A stretch of DNA of 64,000 bases from Lachnospira pectinoschiza. GTDB lineage: Bacteria > Bacillota > Clostridia > Lachnospirales > Lachnospiraceae. The DNA is taken from NCBI RefSeq assembly GCF_900103815.1, contig NZ_FNHZ01000007.1:62001-126000 (forward strand), written 5' to 3'. Below are positions 51,546 through 61,068 of the stretch, one piece after another; positions within the stretch are counted from its first letter, which is position 1, and the number at the start of each line of letters is the position of its first letter. Both the position numbers and the translations under genes were made by a program. The notes beneath the pieces are model-generated. The model did no database searches and had not been told where the DNA came from. It saw only the letters and a list, made by a program, of their open reading frames with translations.

Positions 51546-51594
51546 ATAAAGAGAAATTATAAAGAGAAATTAGTAAGGTTTATAAAGAGAAGTA
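51546..51594 (+). repeat. Short direct repeats between flgC and fliE
   Basis: ATAAAGAGAAATT occurs twice in tandem (51546-51558 and 51559-51571) and a third, imperfect copy lies at 51582-51594. Slippage between A-rich units is the simplest origin; a spacer or unstructured translation-enhancer role is possible. Confidence 0.7.
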
Positions 51595-51619
51595 AGATAC
51601 TTAAATTTGGAGGTGGCTT

Positions 51620-51955
51620 ATGGATGTTACACAGGCTGTAAACAATTTAAATTCAGACTATGTCTATAAGGTAACAAATGCCATGAATCAAGGGGCACTA
51701 GCAAACACTAGTGAAACTAATTCAGGGGATGCTTTTAGTGCAGTCTATTCTTCTGTTACAAGCTTACTTGAAAGTACTAACGACTATATTGAACAAGCTC
51801 AGCAGGCAGAAGTTGACTTTGCCCTTGGAAACTTAACGAACACACATGAATTAGGGGTATATCAGCAACAGGCAAATATTGCATTGCAATACACTGTTGC
51901 CATAAGAGATAAGGCACTAGAAGCCTACAACACAATAATGAATATGCAGATTTAA
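51620..51955 (+). CDS. fliE: Flagellar hook-basal body complex protein FliE
   Basis: A 111-residue protein that joins the MS ring to the rod. The C-terminal half shows the family pattern: QAEVDFALGNLTNTHELGVYQQQANIALQYTVAIRDKALEAYNTIMNMQI in outline, i.e. two helices ending in the conserved MNMQ. GGAGGTGG precedes the ATG. Position between flgC and fliF is standard. Confidence 0.93.
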   Translation: MDVTQAVNNLNSDYVYKVTNAMNQGALANTSETNSGDAFSAVYSSVTSLLESTNDYIEQAQQAEVDFALGNLTNTHELGVYQQQANIALQYTVAIRDKALEAYNTIMNMQI

Positions 51956-51991
51956 CAAAACCATTTTTGAAGGATTTGGGGTGTGAGAATT

Positions 51992-53605
51992 ATGTTAGAG
52001 AGAATTAGGGAAATACCGGCTAAGCTTCTAGACATTTGGAGAAGTTTTTCGAAAGTTCAAAAAATAATTATTGTCAGTGGTATTACTGTCTTTATTGTAG
52101 CAGTAATAGTACTGGCCTTTGTGCTGTCTAGACCTAAATACGAAGTCTTAAAGACTTGTAGTGATTATGAGACTTTAGGAGAGGTACAGACATTACTGGA
52201 TGAAAATCAAATCAAATACAAAATTGATAATCTTATAGTTTATGTTGAAGATAAGGATTTAACTAAGGCTAAGGTAGCAATTGCCTCTGGTAATTTTACA
52301 GCTGATGGTTATACCTTTGAAGAGGCAATGTCTAACGATCTAACAACTACAGACTCCGATAGAATAAAGAAATACGCTAATTATTTGCGAAGTAAATTAT
52401 CTAATGACCTTGAGGGTTATAACGGTATTAAGTCAGCAGAGGTAAATGTAACAATACCAGAGGACACCTCAAGCTTTTATGCAAATTCAGCTGAGACTAC
52501 AGTAGCTGCAAAGCTTACAACAACAGGAAGCTTTGATGAGTCGCAGGCAGAAGCAATTGCCCTTTTCCTTGCAGCTTCAGTAGGTAATTCCACAACAGAT
52601 AACATTACTATTACAGATGATAATGGAAATGTATTGTTTAGTGGTATTAATTCTGACTCCACATCCACAGTTACATTAAATAAAAAGCTTAAATACAAAT
52701 CAACAATAGAAAATACAGTAGTTTTATCTCTTCAAAAGGCCATTACAAGCAGTGGTTTATATGATGAGGTAAATGTTGCTATTAATTTAGATTTAGACTG
52801 GGATACTATCAATGAAATCTCAACTACTTATACAGCACAAGATGGTAGAGAAGAAGGTCTATATTCAGAAAGTTATGAACTTGAATCTACTGGTACTACA
52901 GCTGCTAGTGGAACTCCAGGAACTACAAGTAATGATGAGACAACTTATGATGTTACAGATGGCACAGACTCTACTTCTACTTATACAGTAAAGCAGTATT
53001 CATATTTGCCAAATGAAATCGTAAAGACTACTAATAGTTCTCCTGGAGATATTGTTTATGATTCATCTACAATTGCAGTAACCCTCATACAAAAGGTTGT
53101 TTATAAGGAAGAGGAGGTGCAGGATGCTGGACTCTTGTCTGGTACAACTTGGGACCAATATAAGATAGATAATGCTGAATCTGTAAAGTTAGAGGTAGAT
53201 GATGACTGGATTCAGATTATTGCTAAGGGTACTGGTATTACAAACACTGATAACATTTCAGTAGTTGCCTATCAGGTACCATATTTTGAAGATAAGCCAA
53301 CAACTAATATTTTAAAGACAGCTAGCTTCTGGATTCAGATTGTGCTTGCTGTGGCTATCTTAGCAATTCTTATCTTAGTAGTTCTTAGAAGTACAAGACC
53401 TCTTACAGTTGAGGAGACAGAGCCTGAGTTATCTGTGGAAGATATGTTAGCTACTACTAAGGAAGCAACTGCTCAACAAACAGTTGATGATATTGATGTA
53501 CAAGAAAAATCAGAAACCCGAATTGCTATTGAGAAATTCGTTGATGAAAATCCAGAGGCCGTGGCGCTACTATTGCGTAACTGGTTAAATGAAGACTGGA
53601 ATTAG
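51992..53605 (+). CDS. fliF: Flagellar MS-ring protein FliF
   Basis: A 537-residue membrane ring protein. One transmembrane helix near the start (about residues 23-45), the YscJ/FliF ring-building motifs in the periplasm-equivalent region, a Ser/Thr-rich collar insert (~300-330), a second transmembrane helix (~445-467), and a C-terminal FliG-binding tail (VALLLRNWLNEDWN). A GTG at 51983 is in frame; ATG 51992 gives the MLERIREIPAKLL start usual in this family. fliG follows 17 bases later. Confidence 0.94.
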   Translation: MLERIREIPAKLLDIWRSFSKVQKIIIVSGITVFIVAVIVLAFVLSRPKYEVLKTCSDYETLGEVQTLLDENQIKYKIDNLIVYVEDKDLTKAKVAIASGNFTADGYTFEEAMSNDLTTTDSDRIKKYANYLRSKLSNDLEGYNGIKSAEVNVTIPEDTSSFYANSAETTVAAKLTTTGSFDESQAEAIALFLAASVGNSTTDNITITDDNGNVLFSGINSDSTSTVTLNKKLKYKSTIENTVVLSLQKAITSSGLYDEVNVAINLDLDWDTINEISTTYTAQDGREEGLYSESYELESTGTTAASGTPGTTSNDETTYDVTDGTDSTSTYTVKQYSYLPNEIVKTTNSSPGDIVYDSSTIAVTLIQKVVYKEEEVQDAGLLSGTTWDQYKIDNAESVKLEVDDDWIQIIAKGTGITNTDNISVVAYQVPYFEDKPTTNILKTASFWIQIVLAVAILAILILVVLRSTRPLTVEETEPELSVEDMLATTKEATAQQTVDDIDVQEKSETRIAIEKFVDENPEAVALLLRNWLNEDWN

Positions 53606-53622
53606 TAAGGGAGGAAGAGTAT

Positions 53623-54645
53623 ATGCCAAAAGGACCTAATGGTGAAAATGAGATGGATGGCGTTGAAAAAGCCGCCACACTATTAATTGCACTTGGACCA
53701 GAAAAATCAGCTAAAATATTTAAACATTTAAAGGAAGAAGAAATCGAACAGCTTACTCTTGAGATTGCCAACACAAGTAGTGTTTCACCACAGACTAAAG
53801 AGGCAATTCTTTCAGAGTTCTATGAAGTTTGTTTGGCTCAGCAGTATATTGCTGAAGGTGGTATTTCTTATGCTAAGGAGCTTCTTGAGAAAGCCCTTGG
53901 TGAAGATAAGGCTAAGGATGTTATTGGTAAGTTAACTGCCAGTCTTCAGGTTCGTCCCTTCGAATTCATTAGAAAGACAGATTCATCACAGTTACTTAAC
54001 TTCATTCAGGATGAGCATCCACAGACTATTGCCCTTATTTTATCCTACCTACCAGCAAGCCAAGCTTCAATGGTTGTAGGTTCTCTAGCACCAGAAAAGC
54101 AGGCAGATGTTGCAAAACGTATTGCCTTAATGGATAGAACAAGTCCTGATGTAATTAAGCAGGTTGAAAAAGTATTAGAGCGTAAGCTATCAAGCCTTGT
54201 AAATCAGGATTACACAATCGTTGGTGGTGTAGATGCCATTGTTGAAATTTTAAATACTGTTGATAGAGGAACAGAAAAGCATATCATGGAGACTTTAGAA
54301 GTAGAAGAGCCAGAGCTTGCTGATGAAATCAGAAAGAAGATGTTCGTATTCGAAGATATTCTTTCACTTGATGATAGATCTATTCAGAGAGTTCTTCGTG
54401 ATGTTGAAAATTCCGACCTTTCTCTTGCCCTCAAGGGTGCCACAGAGGAAGTTCAAAATGTTGTGCTTAACAACCTTTCAAGCCGTCTTGCTTCTATGAT
54501 CAAGGAAGATATGGAATTCATGGGTCCTGTTCGTATGAAGGATGTTGAAGAGGCTCAGCAGAAGATTGTTAATATTATTAGAAAGCTCGAAGATTCAGCA
54601 GAAATTGTTATTGCTAGAGGTGGAGGTGACGAAATCATTGTCTAA
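53623..54645 (+). CDS. fliG: Flagellar motor switch protein FliG
   Basis: A 340-residue C-ring protein that couples stator rotation to the rotor. The three armadillo-like parts are visible: N-terminal (KAATLLIALGPEKSAKIFKHL), middle with the EHPQ motif in DEHPQTIALIL, and C-terminal with the charged torque helix region (FEDILSLDDRSIQRVLRDVE). Normal length. Its end overlaps the start of fliH by 8 bases. Confidence 0.97.
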   Translation: MPKGPNGENEMDGVEKAATLLIALGPEKSAKIFKHLKEEEIEQLTLEIANTSSVSPQTKEAILSEFYEVCLAQQYIAEGGISYAKELLEKALGEDKAKDVIGKLTASLQVRPFEFIRKTDSSQLLNFIQDEHPQTIALILSYLPASQASMVVGSLAPEKQADVAKRIALMDRTSPDVIKQVEKVLERKLSSLVNQDYTIVGGVDAIVEILNTVDRGTEKHIMETLEVEEPELADEIRKKMFVFEDILSLDDRSIQRVLRDVENSDLSLALKGATEEVQNVVLNNLSSRLASMIKEDMEFMGPVRMKDVEEAQQKIVNIIRKLEDSAEIVIARGGGDEIIV

Positions 54646-55750
54646 TCTTCTTAAACGTGGAAGTATTGTTAACAAGGACGAAAGAGTCATTGATTACAAT
54701 GAAATAATACAAAAAAAGATCGAGGCTCTTAGTGAAAGCTACGCAAGAAGAGATGAGGATGGTTTTGTTAATGGCCTTGATGCAGATTACATAGACTATG
54801 ATGACTATGAAAATGATGAGGACATAGATTCCTTACTTGAAGATGGTGAAGAGTATGAGGAAGATTATTCAGAGCTTACAGCAGATGTAGATGAGGAATT
54901 ACAAAGGCTTTATAATCTTGAGAATATGGGCTTTGACGATGATGTATCACCAGAGGAGCGAGACGCCATTTTACAAACAAGAGAAAAAAGAAAGCAGGCT
55001 CTTTTAGAAAAAAAGGAGGAGCTAATTGAGGAGGCAAGAAAGCTAAGAGGCAAATCTAAGCCAAAGGAAAGACAGGCAAGATCTGCGTCTAGGCCTACTC
55101 CTAATATTACTACAGAGAGTCTAGCCCAAATTAATAAACAGTCAGAGGAAATACTTGCTGCTGCCAATGAGGAGGCAGAAAGAATTTTAGAGGAAGCAAG
55201 ACAAATGGCTGAGGGCATTGTTAATGAGGCTAATGAAGAAACAGAGGCTATTAAAAATGATGCAGCCCAGTCAGGATACAACGATGGTTGTATTAAAGCG
55301 GAAGCTAAAATTGAAGAAATGCGACAAGAACTTGATAATGAATATGAGCAAAGAAAAGAAGAGCTTGAAAGAGAGTATGAAGAAAAGAAGGCCAATATTG
55401 AGCCGGAGCTTGTGGACATTTTAACAGATGTATTTAAAAAGGTGACCTTAACTGTGGCAGAGGATAATCAAGAGATTATTATGCATTTAATTAATGGGGT
55501 TATGAGAAATGCAGATAGCAGTCATAATTTTATTATTAAGGTTTCACCAGATGACTATAAATTCCTGATTAATAATCAGGGAAAGCTTTATGTGGCCATG
55601 TCAAAGGAAGTTAATATTGACATATTAGAGGATCCAACCATGAAGCGAAACGAGTGTATCATTGAAACGGATACGGGAGTATTTAATTGCGGCCTTGATA
55701 TTGAGCTAGATAATCTAATTAAGGATTTAAAGCTACTTAGCTGCATTTAG
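54638..55750 (+). CDS. fliH: Flagellar export apparatus protein FliH
   Basis: A 370-residue FliH-type protein that holds the export ATPase FliI. An open frame runs back to 54542 inside fliG, but a perfect GGAGGTGA (54622-54629) lies 8 bases before TTG 54638. That start gives SNLLKRGS as the N-terminus; GTG 54626 is an alternative. The acidic N-terminal half and central Glu/Ala-rich coiled coil (~170-260) are followed by the conserved C-terminal domain. It is longer than Bacillus FliH because of the acidic insert. It is coupled to fliG. Confidence 0.88.
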   Translation: MSNLLKRGSIVNKDERVIDYNEIIQKKIEALSESYARRDEDGFVNGLDADYIDYDDYENDEDIDSLLEDGEEYEEDYSELTADVDEELQRLYNLENMGFDDDVSPEERDAILQTREKRKQALLEKKEELIEEARKLRGKSKPKERQARSASRPTPNITTESLAQINKQSEEILAAANEEAERILEEARQMAEGIVNEANEETEAIKNDAAQSGYNDGCIKAEAKIEEMRQELDNEYEQRKEELEREYEEKKANIEPELVDILTDVFKKVTLTVAEDNQEIIMHLINGVMRNADSSHNFIIKVSPDDYKFLINNQGKLYVAMSKEVNIDILEDPTMKRNECIIETDTGVFNCGLDIELDNLIKDLKLLSCI

Positions 55751-55802
55751 AAATTTACATTAGTAGATACATTTTCATTAGTAAATAAGAATAAGAGGGG
55801 GA

Positions 55803-57173
55803 GTGGCATTGGTGTCATTAGTAGACAGAAATAAATACTATGCTCTAACAGATAAGTCTTTTTATGACAAGCTTGGTAAGGTTACCAAAATCGTAGGACT
55901 TACAATTGAATCTATTGGCCCAGATGCTAAGTTAAATGATCTATGCCGCATTGTCTCTGCGGACAAATCTGTGGTTTTATATGCAGAGGTAGTAGGTTTT
56001 AGAGATTCTAGGGTTTTACTTATGCCCTTTGATGTAGTAGATGGCATAGGTCCTGGTTCCGTTGTGGAAAATACAGAACATCCCCTTTCAGTTAAGGTAG
56101 GAGATGAAATTCTAGGTCACACCCTAGATGGTCTTGGAAATCCCACAGATGGCTTTGAGCTTGAAACTAGCACAGAGTATTCTGTTGAGGCCACACCACC
56201 AGATCCTATGGATAGGGTAATTATTAATGAAGTGCTTCCTCTTGGAGTTAAGGCAGTAGATGGACTTCTAACCGTTGGTAAGGGACAAAGAATCGGTATA
56301 TTTGCAGGTTCAGGTGTTGGAAAATCCACCCTTCTTGGTATGTTTGCAAGAAATACTAAGGCGGATATTAATGTAATTGCCTTAATTGGCGAGCGAGGAA
56401 GAGAAGTAAGAGAGTTTATTGAAAGGGATTTAGGTCCTGAGGGTATGAAACGTAGCGTGCTTGTAGTTGCTACCTCAGATAAGCCTGCCCTTATTAGAAA
56501 TAAGGCAGCAAAAACTGCCACAGCAATAGCAGAATATTTTAGAGACCAGGGAAAGGACGTGCTTTTAATGATGGATTCATTAACTCGTTTTTCCATGGCA
56601 CAACGTGAAATAGGTTTGGCCTCTGGTGAGCCGCCAGTTACAAGAGGTTATCCACCTTCAGTTTATTCTGAAATGCCAAAGCTACTTGAAAGGGCTGGAA
56701 TGTCAGATAAAGGTTCTATTACAGGTCTTTATACAGTCTTAGTTGATGGTGATGATTTTAATGAACCCATCACTGATACTGCAAGATCTATTCTTGATGG
56801 TCATATTATGTTATCTAGAAAACTTGGCCATCAAAATCACTATCCAGCAATTGATGTTTTACAAAGTATATCAAGATGTATGAGCCAGATTGCAAGCCCT
56901 GAACATAAAAAAATGGCAGGACGACTAAAGACTGTTATGGCAACCTATAATGAAGCAGAGGACTTAATTAATATTGGAGCCTACAGGTCTGGTTCTAATA
57001 AAAATATTGACTATGCCGTTTATAAAATCGACAAGGTTAACGCCTTTTTATGCCAGCAAACAGATGAGAAGTTTAGTTTTGATGAAGAACTTGCCCTTTT
57101 AGCTGACATTTTCTCAGATTATGAAAGCTTTGAAAAAGGGGAACTTAACCTATCTGGTGTAAAGCGAAAGTAG
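55803..57173 (+). CDS. fliI: Flagellum-specific ATPase FliI
   Basis: A 456-residue F1-beta-like ATPase that energises type III export of flagellar parts. Walker A is GSGVGKST (about residues 168-175), Walker B is LLMMDSLTR, and the GEPPVTRGYPPSVY and arginine-finger regions are intact. Near-cognate starts are GTG 55803 and GTG 55812; the GAGGGGGAG site just upstream cannot decide between them, and the longer form is given. fliJ starts 14 bases after the stop. Confidence 0.95.
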   Translation: MALVSLVDRNKYYALTDKSFYDKLGKVTKIVGLTIESIGPDAKLNDLCRIVSADKSVVLYAEVVGFRDSRVLLMPFDVVDGIGPGSVVENTEHPLSVKVGDEILGHTLDGLGNPTDGFELETSTEYSVEATPPDPMDRVIINEVLPLGVKAVDGLLTVGKGQRIGIFAGSGVGKSTLLGMFARNTKADINVIALIGERGREVREFIERDLGPEGMKRSVLVVATSDKPALIRNKAAKTATAIAEYFRDQGKDVLLMMDSLTRFSMAQREIGLASGEPPVTRGYPPSVYSEMPKLLERAGMSDKGSITGLYTVLVDGDDFNEPITDTARSILDGHIMLSRKLGHQNHYPAIDVLQSISRCMSQIASPEHKKMAGRLKTVMATYNEAEDLINIGAYRSGSNKNIDYAVYKIDKVNAFLCQQTDEKFSFDEELALLADIFSDYESFEKGELNLSGVKRK

Positions 57174-57187
57174 GGAGTGAGTAGTCT

Positions 57188-57634
57188 ATGGCAAAGTTTG
57201 TTTATAGGATGGAAAATGTATTAAAACTTAAGGAACAAATCGAGAGTCAAAGACAGATGGAGTTTGTACAGGCACAAAATAAAGTTCTTGAAGAAGAGGA
57301 AAAAATGAAGGCCTTAATTAATCGTTACAGAGGATATGTAAATGATCAAAAGGAGGCCTCAAAAAATAAAATTAGCATTGTAAATTTACGACATTTCGGA
57401 GACTGTATAAGAGTTACAAAGGAGCTAATAAAGGCAGAAACGGTGCAAGTTAAGGTTGCAAAAAAGAATTTGGAGGTTGCACAAAAACGACTTGCAGATG
57501 CGGTTATGGAAAGAAAGATTCAGGATAAGTTAAAGGAAAGAGCCTTTGAAGAATTTAAGCAGGAATTAAGTAAGGAAGAAATGAAAGAGATTGACGAAGT
57601 TATTAGTTTTAATTACAATAATCGTAGTATTTGA
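57188..57634 (+). CDS. fliJ: Flagellar export chaperone FliJ
   Basis: A 148-residue, almost wholly helical coiled-coil protein rich in Lys, Glu and Gln, with the FVYRMENVLKLKEQIE start typical of Firmicutes FliJ. It sits at the centre of the FliI ring and helps hand over substrates. The call rests on size, coiled-coil character and position after fliI. Confidence 0.9.
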   Translation: MAKFVYRMENVLKLKEQIESQRQMEFVQAQNKVLEEEEKMKALINRYRGYVNDQKEASKNKISIVNLRHFGDCIRVTKELIKAETVQVKVAKKNLEVAQKRLADAVMERKIQDKLKERAFEEFKQELSKEEMKEIDEVISFNYNNRSI

Positions 57635-57692
57635 ACGCAGTGTAAGCAATTTTAAAGAGTAGCTAGTTTACTAGACAAAAGGGGAGGTCTAT

Positions 57693-58463
57693 ATGGCTAA
57701 GAAAAAGTCTAAGGACGAAATTGAAGACGAGTTACAAAACGAAGATGAAGAAAAAGAAAAAGAAGGCGGGATATTAGCTAAACTTGGCAGTATCTTTATT
57801 GCTTTAATTGTCATCGCTATTTGGCTTGCAATCTTTGCCCTACTGATTAAGATGAATGTAGGGGGGATTGGTAGTATGTTGCGCCCTTATTTAAAAAATG
57901 TGCCGGGAATAAATATGATTTTGCCAGAGGGTTCTGATGAGGAGACAGCAAAAGAAACTGGCAGCAGCTATAAAACCCTAGCAGAAGCTCTTGATAGAAT
58001 TAATGAGTTAGAGGCTCAAATTGAGGAGTATGAAAATAATGGCCAGACAGAAAAAATCTCAGAGCTTGAAGCAGAGGTAGCAAGACTTAAGGTCTTTGAA
58101 GAGAATGCAGAATACTATCAGCAGCTAAAGGATAAGTTTGATACAGAGGTAGTTTATACAGATAACGCCCCTGATATTGAAAACTATAAGAGCTGGTATG
58201 AGTCTATTGATGCAGATAATGCGGCCAAAATCTATGAGCAGGTTATAAAGGATTTAGCTTATTCTGAGGCAGTAAAAGAGTGGGCTAGTACCTTTGGTAG
58301 TATGGAAGCTGCCAATGCTGCAGCAATTTTAGAAGAAATGACAGGAGATACAGACCTTGTGGCAGATATTTTACTTAATTTAGATACAGAGGTTAGAGCT
58401 GCTATTATGGCAGAGATGGATACTGTCTTTGCTGCTAAGCTAACAAAGGTTATGTATCCATAG
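57693..58463 (+). CDS. MotE-like flagellar protein with MgtE-N-type domain
   Basis: A 256-residue membrane protein: a charged N-terminus, one transmembrane helix (about residues 28-50), a coiled coil (~95-150) and a C-terminal helical domain like the MgtE intracellular N-domain (a DNAAKIYEQVI helix, MEAANAAAILEEM, and DLVADILLNL). Proteins of this make-up lie between fliJ and fliK in Firmicutes and are related to MotE/FlbB, which help stator placement. GGGGAGG precedes the ATG. The exact role in this group is inferred. Confidence 0.82.
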   Translation: MAKKKSKDEIEDELQNEDEEKEKEGGILAKLGSIFIALIVIAIWLAIFALLIKMNVGGIGSMLRPYLKNVPGINMILPEGSDEETAKETGSSYKTLAEALDRINELEAQIEEYENNGQTEKISELEAEVARLKVFEENAEYYQQLKDKFDTEVVYTDNAPDIENYKSWYESIDADNAAKIYEQVIKDLAYSEAVKEWASTFGSMEAANAAAILEEMTGDTDLVADILLNLDTEVRAAIMAEMDTVFAAKLTKVMYP

Positions 58464-58514
58464 CTATAAGCTAAGTAGCAGACCCGAATCCGGCGCTAGA
58501 CTTACGAGCGAGTC

Positions 58515-58542
58515 TTGACAAATAAAGTCGGAGATATATTTT
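58515..58542 (+). promoter_or_regulatory. Candidate internal promoter upstream of fliK
   Basis: A consensus TTGACA (58515-58520), a 16-bp spacer and TATTTT (58537-58542) in the 233-base gap after the MotE-like gene. The region before it (58480-58535) is unusually GC-rich for this genome and can form short stems such as AGACT/AGTCT. Confidence 0.45.
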
Positions 58543-58559
58543 CAAAAGGATAAGCTTAC

Positions 58560-58621
58560 AACCCTTTCTAATTAGGAAAGTTTTTTTAGGAAAATGTTAC
58601 TAATTAGGAAGGGTTATTTTT
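58560..58621 (+). terminator. Terminator/attenuator inside the flagellar operon before fliK
   Basis: AACCCTTTCTAATTAG (58560-58575) pairs with CTAATTAGGAAGGGTT (58600-58615), 16 bp with one G-U pair, and is followed by ATTTTT. It lies 75 bases before fliK although the operon continues, so it would end the upstream transcript or a ~70-base RNA from the promoter at 58515, unless read-through is controlled. Confidence 0.75.
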
Positions 58622-58696
58622 GTGCCTGTAATTAGAAAACTTGTACTAAATTAGCCGCTATTCACTTCCGATATATTTCTTGAAAGGAGGTAGTAG

Positions 58697-60127
58697 ATGC
58701 AACTAGCCAATTTAGAAACTAGCTTAAAGCTAAACTTTAACATGGGTCCAAACAGCACATCAAAAAAATTATCGGGCCCTGAGACTAATCCTTTTGGACA
58801 AGTTTTAAAAAATACACTAAAGACAAGTAATAGCACATCAAAAGAAACTAATGAAAGCTTTGCAAGTACACAGACAAAGCAAGTTAAAACTAATGATAAT
58901 AATACTAATAAGGCTGATTTTGATAATGAGATTAAAACTTCTAATAATGAACTAGAATCAAGCGTAAACAAGTTAGAAGAAGTAGATGAAAGCACATCAA
59001 TTCCTACAGATCTTATTAATGAAGAAGCCAAGGAAATTATTAGTGAAATCGCAGACTTACTTGATATTGACAGCGATGAAATTATTGAAACCATGGCAAG
59101 TCTTAACATGAATGTATTTGACCTATTTGATTTATCAAAGATTCAAGAACTTATGTTAGAACTAAATGGCGAGGGTGAAATTGCTTTAATTGTAGACGGA
59201 GATTTTTCATCTAAGCTTGAAGACATATTAGCATTTGTAAAGGACAAAATAGAAGACTTAGCAGAAAGTTTTGATATTCCAGTTGAAGAGCTTAGAAAAA
59301 ATTTTGAGGGAGAGAAAAATATCTTTGAGGGCATATTCCTTAAAGAAGACAATAAAGAGTTAGTAGATACTAGTAAGCTAAATGCACAAAGCCAGCTTAT
59401 AAGTCCTAAGCAAGCTTTTAATGAAGCTTCATTAGAAGAACCAAAGGAGGATTCACTAGAATCGGTAATTGAAGAAAAAACAATTATTAATCTAGAAAAA
59501 AATCCGGCCCAGGCAAATGAAAATGCAAGTTCTAATGAAAAGGGGCAAGACATTTTTAATAACAAAAAGGAAGACCTAAATACAGCAACAGTTAATAATC
59601 AGACAGTAACTTCCGATGTTTATAAAAATTTTGCCAACGCATTAGAATCCATTGAAAATACCACAATCAATCAGGTAGACGTAGCAAGACAGGTAATTGA
59701 TCAAATCAAACTAACTAGCAGTCAGAATCTAAATCAGATTGAGGTAATGTTAAATCCTGAAAATCTTGGCTCAGTACATGTAACAGTTACAGCTAAGGAA
59801 GGAATTATAACAGCAGAACTTACAGCTACTAATGAGGCGGTTAAGAAAGCCCTAGAAAATCAGATGCAGACCTTAAAGGAAAACTTTAATAATCAGGGAA
59901 TTAAGGTTGAGGCAGTTTCAGTAACTATTGAGAGCCACTCTTTTGAGGGAAATACTAGTTTTGAAGGGGATACAAGCAAGGACAATTTAGGACAGGATAA
60001 GAAAAAAAGAATGAATCTTGATTTAAGTTCGCTAAATGACCTTGATTTTGAAGAGCTAACTGCCGATGAAATAAGAGCAAGGGATTTAATTGAAAACGGC
60101 GATGCTTCCGTTTCTTATTTAGCATAA
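58697..60127 (+). CDS. fliK: Flagellar hook-length control protein FliK
   Basis: A 476-residue protein with a long, poorly conserved, acidic Ser/Asn/Glu-rich N-terminal part that acts as the molecular ruler. The compact C-terminal Flg_hook domain (about residues 330-430) contains the typical QIEVMLNPENLGSVHVTV block, which switches export specificity when the hook is complete. GAAAGGAGG precedes the ATG. flgD follows after 16 bases. Confidence 0.88.
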   Translation: MQLANLETSLKLNFNMGPNSTSKKLSGPETNPFGQVLKNTLKTSNSTSKETNESFASTQTKQVKTNDNNTNKADFDNEIKTSNNELESSVNKLEEVDESTSIPTDLINEEAKEIISEIADLLDIDSDEIIETMASLNMNVFDLFDLSKIQELMLELNGEGEIALIVDGDFSSKLEDILAFVKDKIEDLAESFDIPVEELRKNFEGEKNIFEGIFLKEDNKELVDTSKLNAQSQLISPKQAFNEASLEEPKEDSLESVIEEKTIINLEKNPAQANENASSNEKGQDIFNNKKEDLNTATVNNQTVTSDVYKNFANALESIENTTINQVDVARQVIDQIKLTSSQNLNQIEVMLNPENLGSVHVTVTAKEGIITAELTATNEAVKKALENQMQTLKENFNNQGIKVEAVSVTIESHSFEGNTSFEGDTSKDNLGQDKKKRMNLDLSSLNDLDFEELTADEIRARDLIENGDASVSYLA

Positions 60128-60143
60128 AAGAAAGGAGTTTTTT

Positions 60144-60611
60144 ATGGCATCAGAAGTAGGAGTTTGGTCGCAGGTTAATGCCGATGGCAGCGTTTCACAA
60201 ACCGCTACAACAATGAGTTCAAGTCTTAGTTCTATGGGTTCTACAGAAAGTAAGACAACAATTGATGTAGACGGATTTTTACAGTTAATGGTAGCTGAAA
60301 TGCAAAACCAAGACCCATTAGAGCCAACAGATAATTCAAAATACATGGCTCAGCTTGCTACATTTACACAGGTAGAAGCAACAACAGAAATGAATGACAA
60401 TCAGATTAAGCAAACAGCTTCTAACTTAGTTGGTAAATACGTAATTATGAAAACTAGTACAAATAATGACGGTTTTGTTGGTGGCAAGGTTGATTATTGG
60501 GAAGAGATAAGCGACGTTTTATATCTAGGCATTGGAGATAAATTATATGACATTAACGATTTAGACACAGTAATGGACGATGAATATTTCGACGTTTGGT
60601 CAGCACAGTAA
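60144..60611 (+). CDS. flgD: Flagellar hook-capping protein FlgD
   Basis: A 155-residue scaffold that caps the growing hook. The conserved N-terminal block VDGFLQLMVAEMQNQDPLEP, then NSKYMAQLATFTQVEATTEM, identifies it. The C-terminal tudor-like/FnIII part seen in enterobacterial FlgD is reduced here, as is common in Clostridia. AAAGGAG precedes the ATG. Confidence 0.94.
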   Translation: MASEVGVWSQVNADGSVSQTATTMSSSLSSMGSTESKTTIDVDGFLQLMVAEMQNQDPLEPTDNSKYMAQLATFTQVEATTEMNDNQIKQTASNLVGKYVIMKTSTNNDGFVGGKVDYWEEISDVLYLGIGDKLYDINDLDTVMDDEYFDVWSAQ

Positions 60612-60632
60612 TCTAAAGAAGAGGTGACCGAT

Positions 60633-61055
60633 ATGAATAATATTGTAAATGGAAATATTAACTCAATTGAAGCTATGACCGATGCCGTACTTAAGTCTAC
60701 TAAGCAAACTAGTAAGACAAATGAGTATAGCGGTCCAAGTTTTAAAGAGATATTTAATTCAAAAGCTTCTATTGATTCCGTTATTTCAAATAGTAGTATT
60801 GGCCAGGTAAAATTTTCAAAACACGCAAATCAGAGACTTGAAGAAAGAGACATAAATTTAAGTGATGAACAATTAAACAGGCTAGAAGAAGGAACACAAA
60901 AAGCAATTTCTAAAGGAATAAAGGAATCTTTAGTATTAGTTGATAACCTTGCATTTATAGTTAATACAACTAACAAAACAGTTGTAACAGCGATGGATAG
61001 TCAATCTAATGAGGAAAACGTATATACCAATATTGATGGAGCTGTTGTAATTTAG
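60633..61055 (+). CDS. Flagellar operon protein (TIGR02530 family)
   Basis: A 140-residue protein with the FSKHANQRLEERDINLSDEQLNRLEEG motif and a following VDNLAFIVNTTNKTVVTAMD strand pair, the mark of the small flagellar family found between flgD and flgE in Firmicutes. Its function is not well defined. A GTG at 60624 is in frame, but GAGGTGA (60621-60627) favours ATG 60633. Confidence 0.87.
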   Translation: MNNIVNGNINSIEAMTDAVLKSTKQTSKTNEYSGPSFKEIFNSKASIDSVISNSSIGQVKFSKHANQRLEERDINLSDEQLNRLEEGTQKAISKGIKESLVLVDNLAFIVNTTNKTVVTAMDSQSNEENVYTNIDGAVVI

Positions 61056-61068
61056 CCGGACCTTTTGG

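Noticed and set aside
53606..54637. fliH starting at the first in-frame ATG (54542) inside fliG
   Set aside because: That start lacks a ribosome site and adds residues that are just fliG in another frame. A perfect GGAGGTGA stands before TTG 54638, giving the usual FliH N-terminus.
54910..55419. 169-codon open frame on the minus strand opposite fliH
   Set aside because: It is the complement of the Glu/Lys-rich coiled coil of fliH, giving a Ser/Leu-rich translation with no recognisable motif and no ribosome site. Frames of this kind opposite fliI (56117-56596) and fliK (58651-59109, 59143-59565) are rejected for the same reason.
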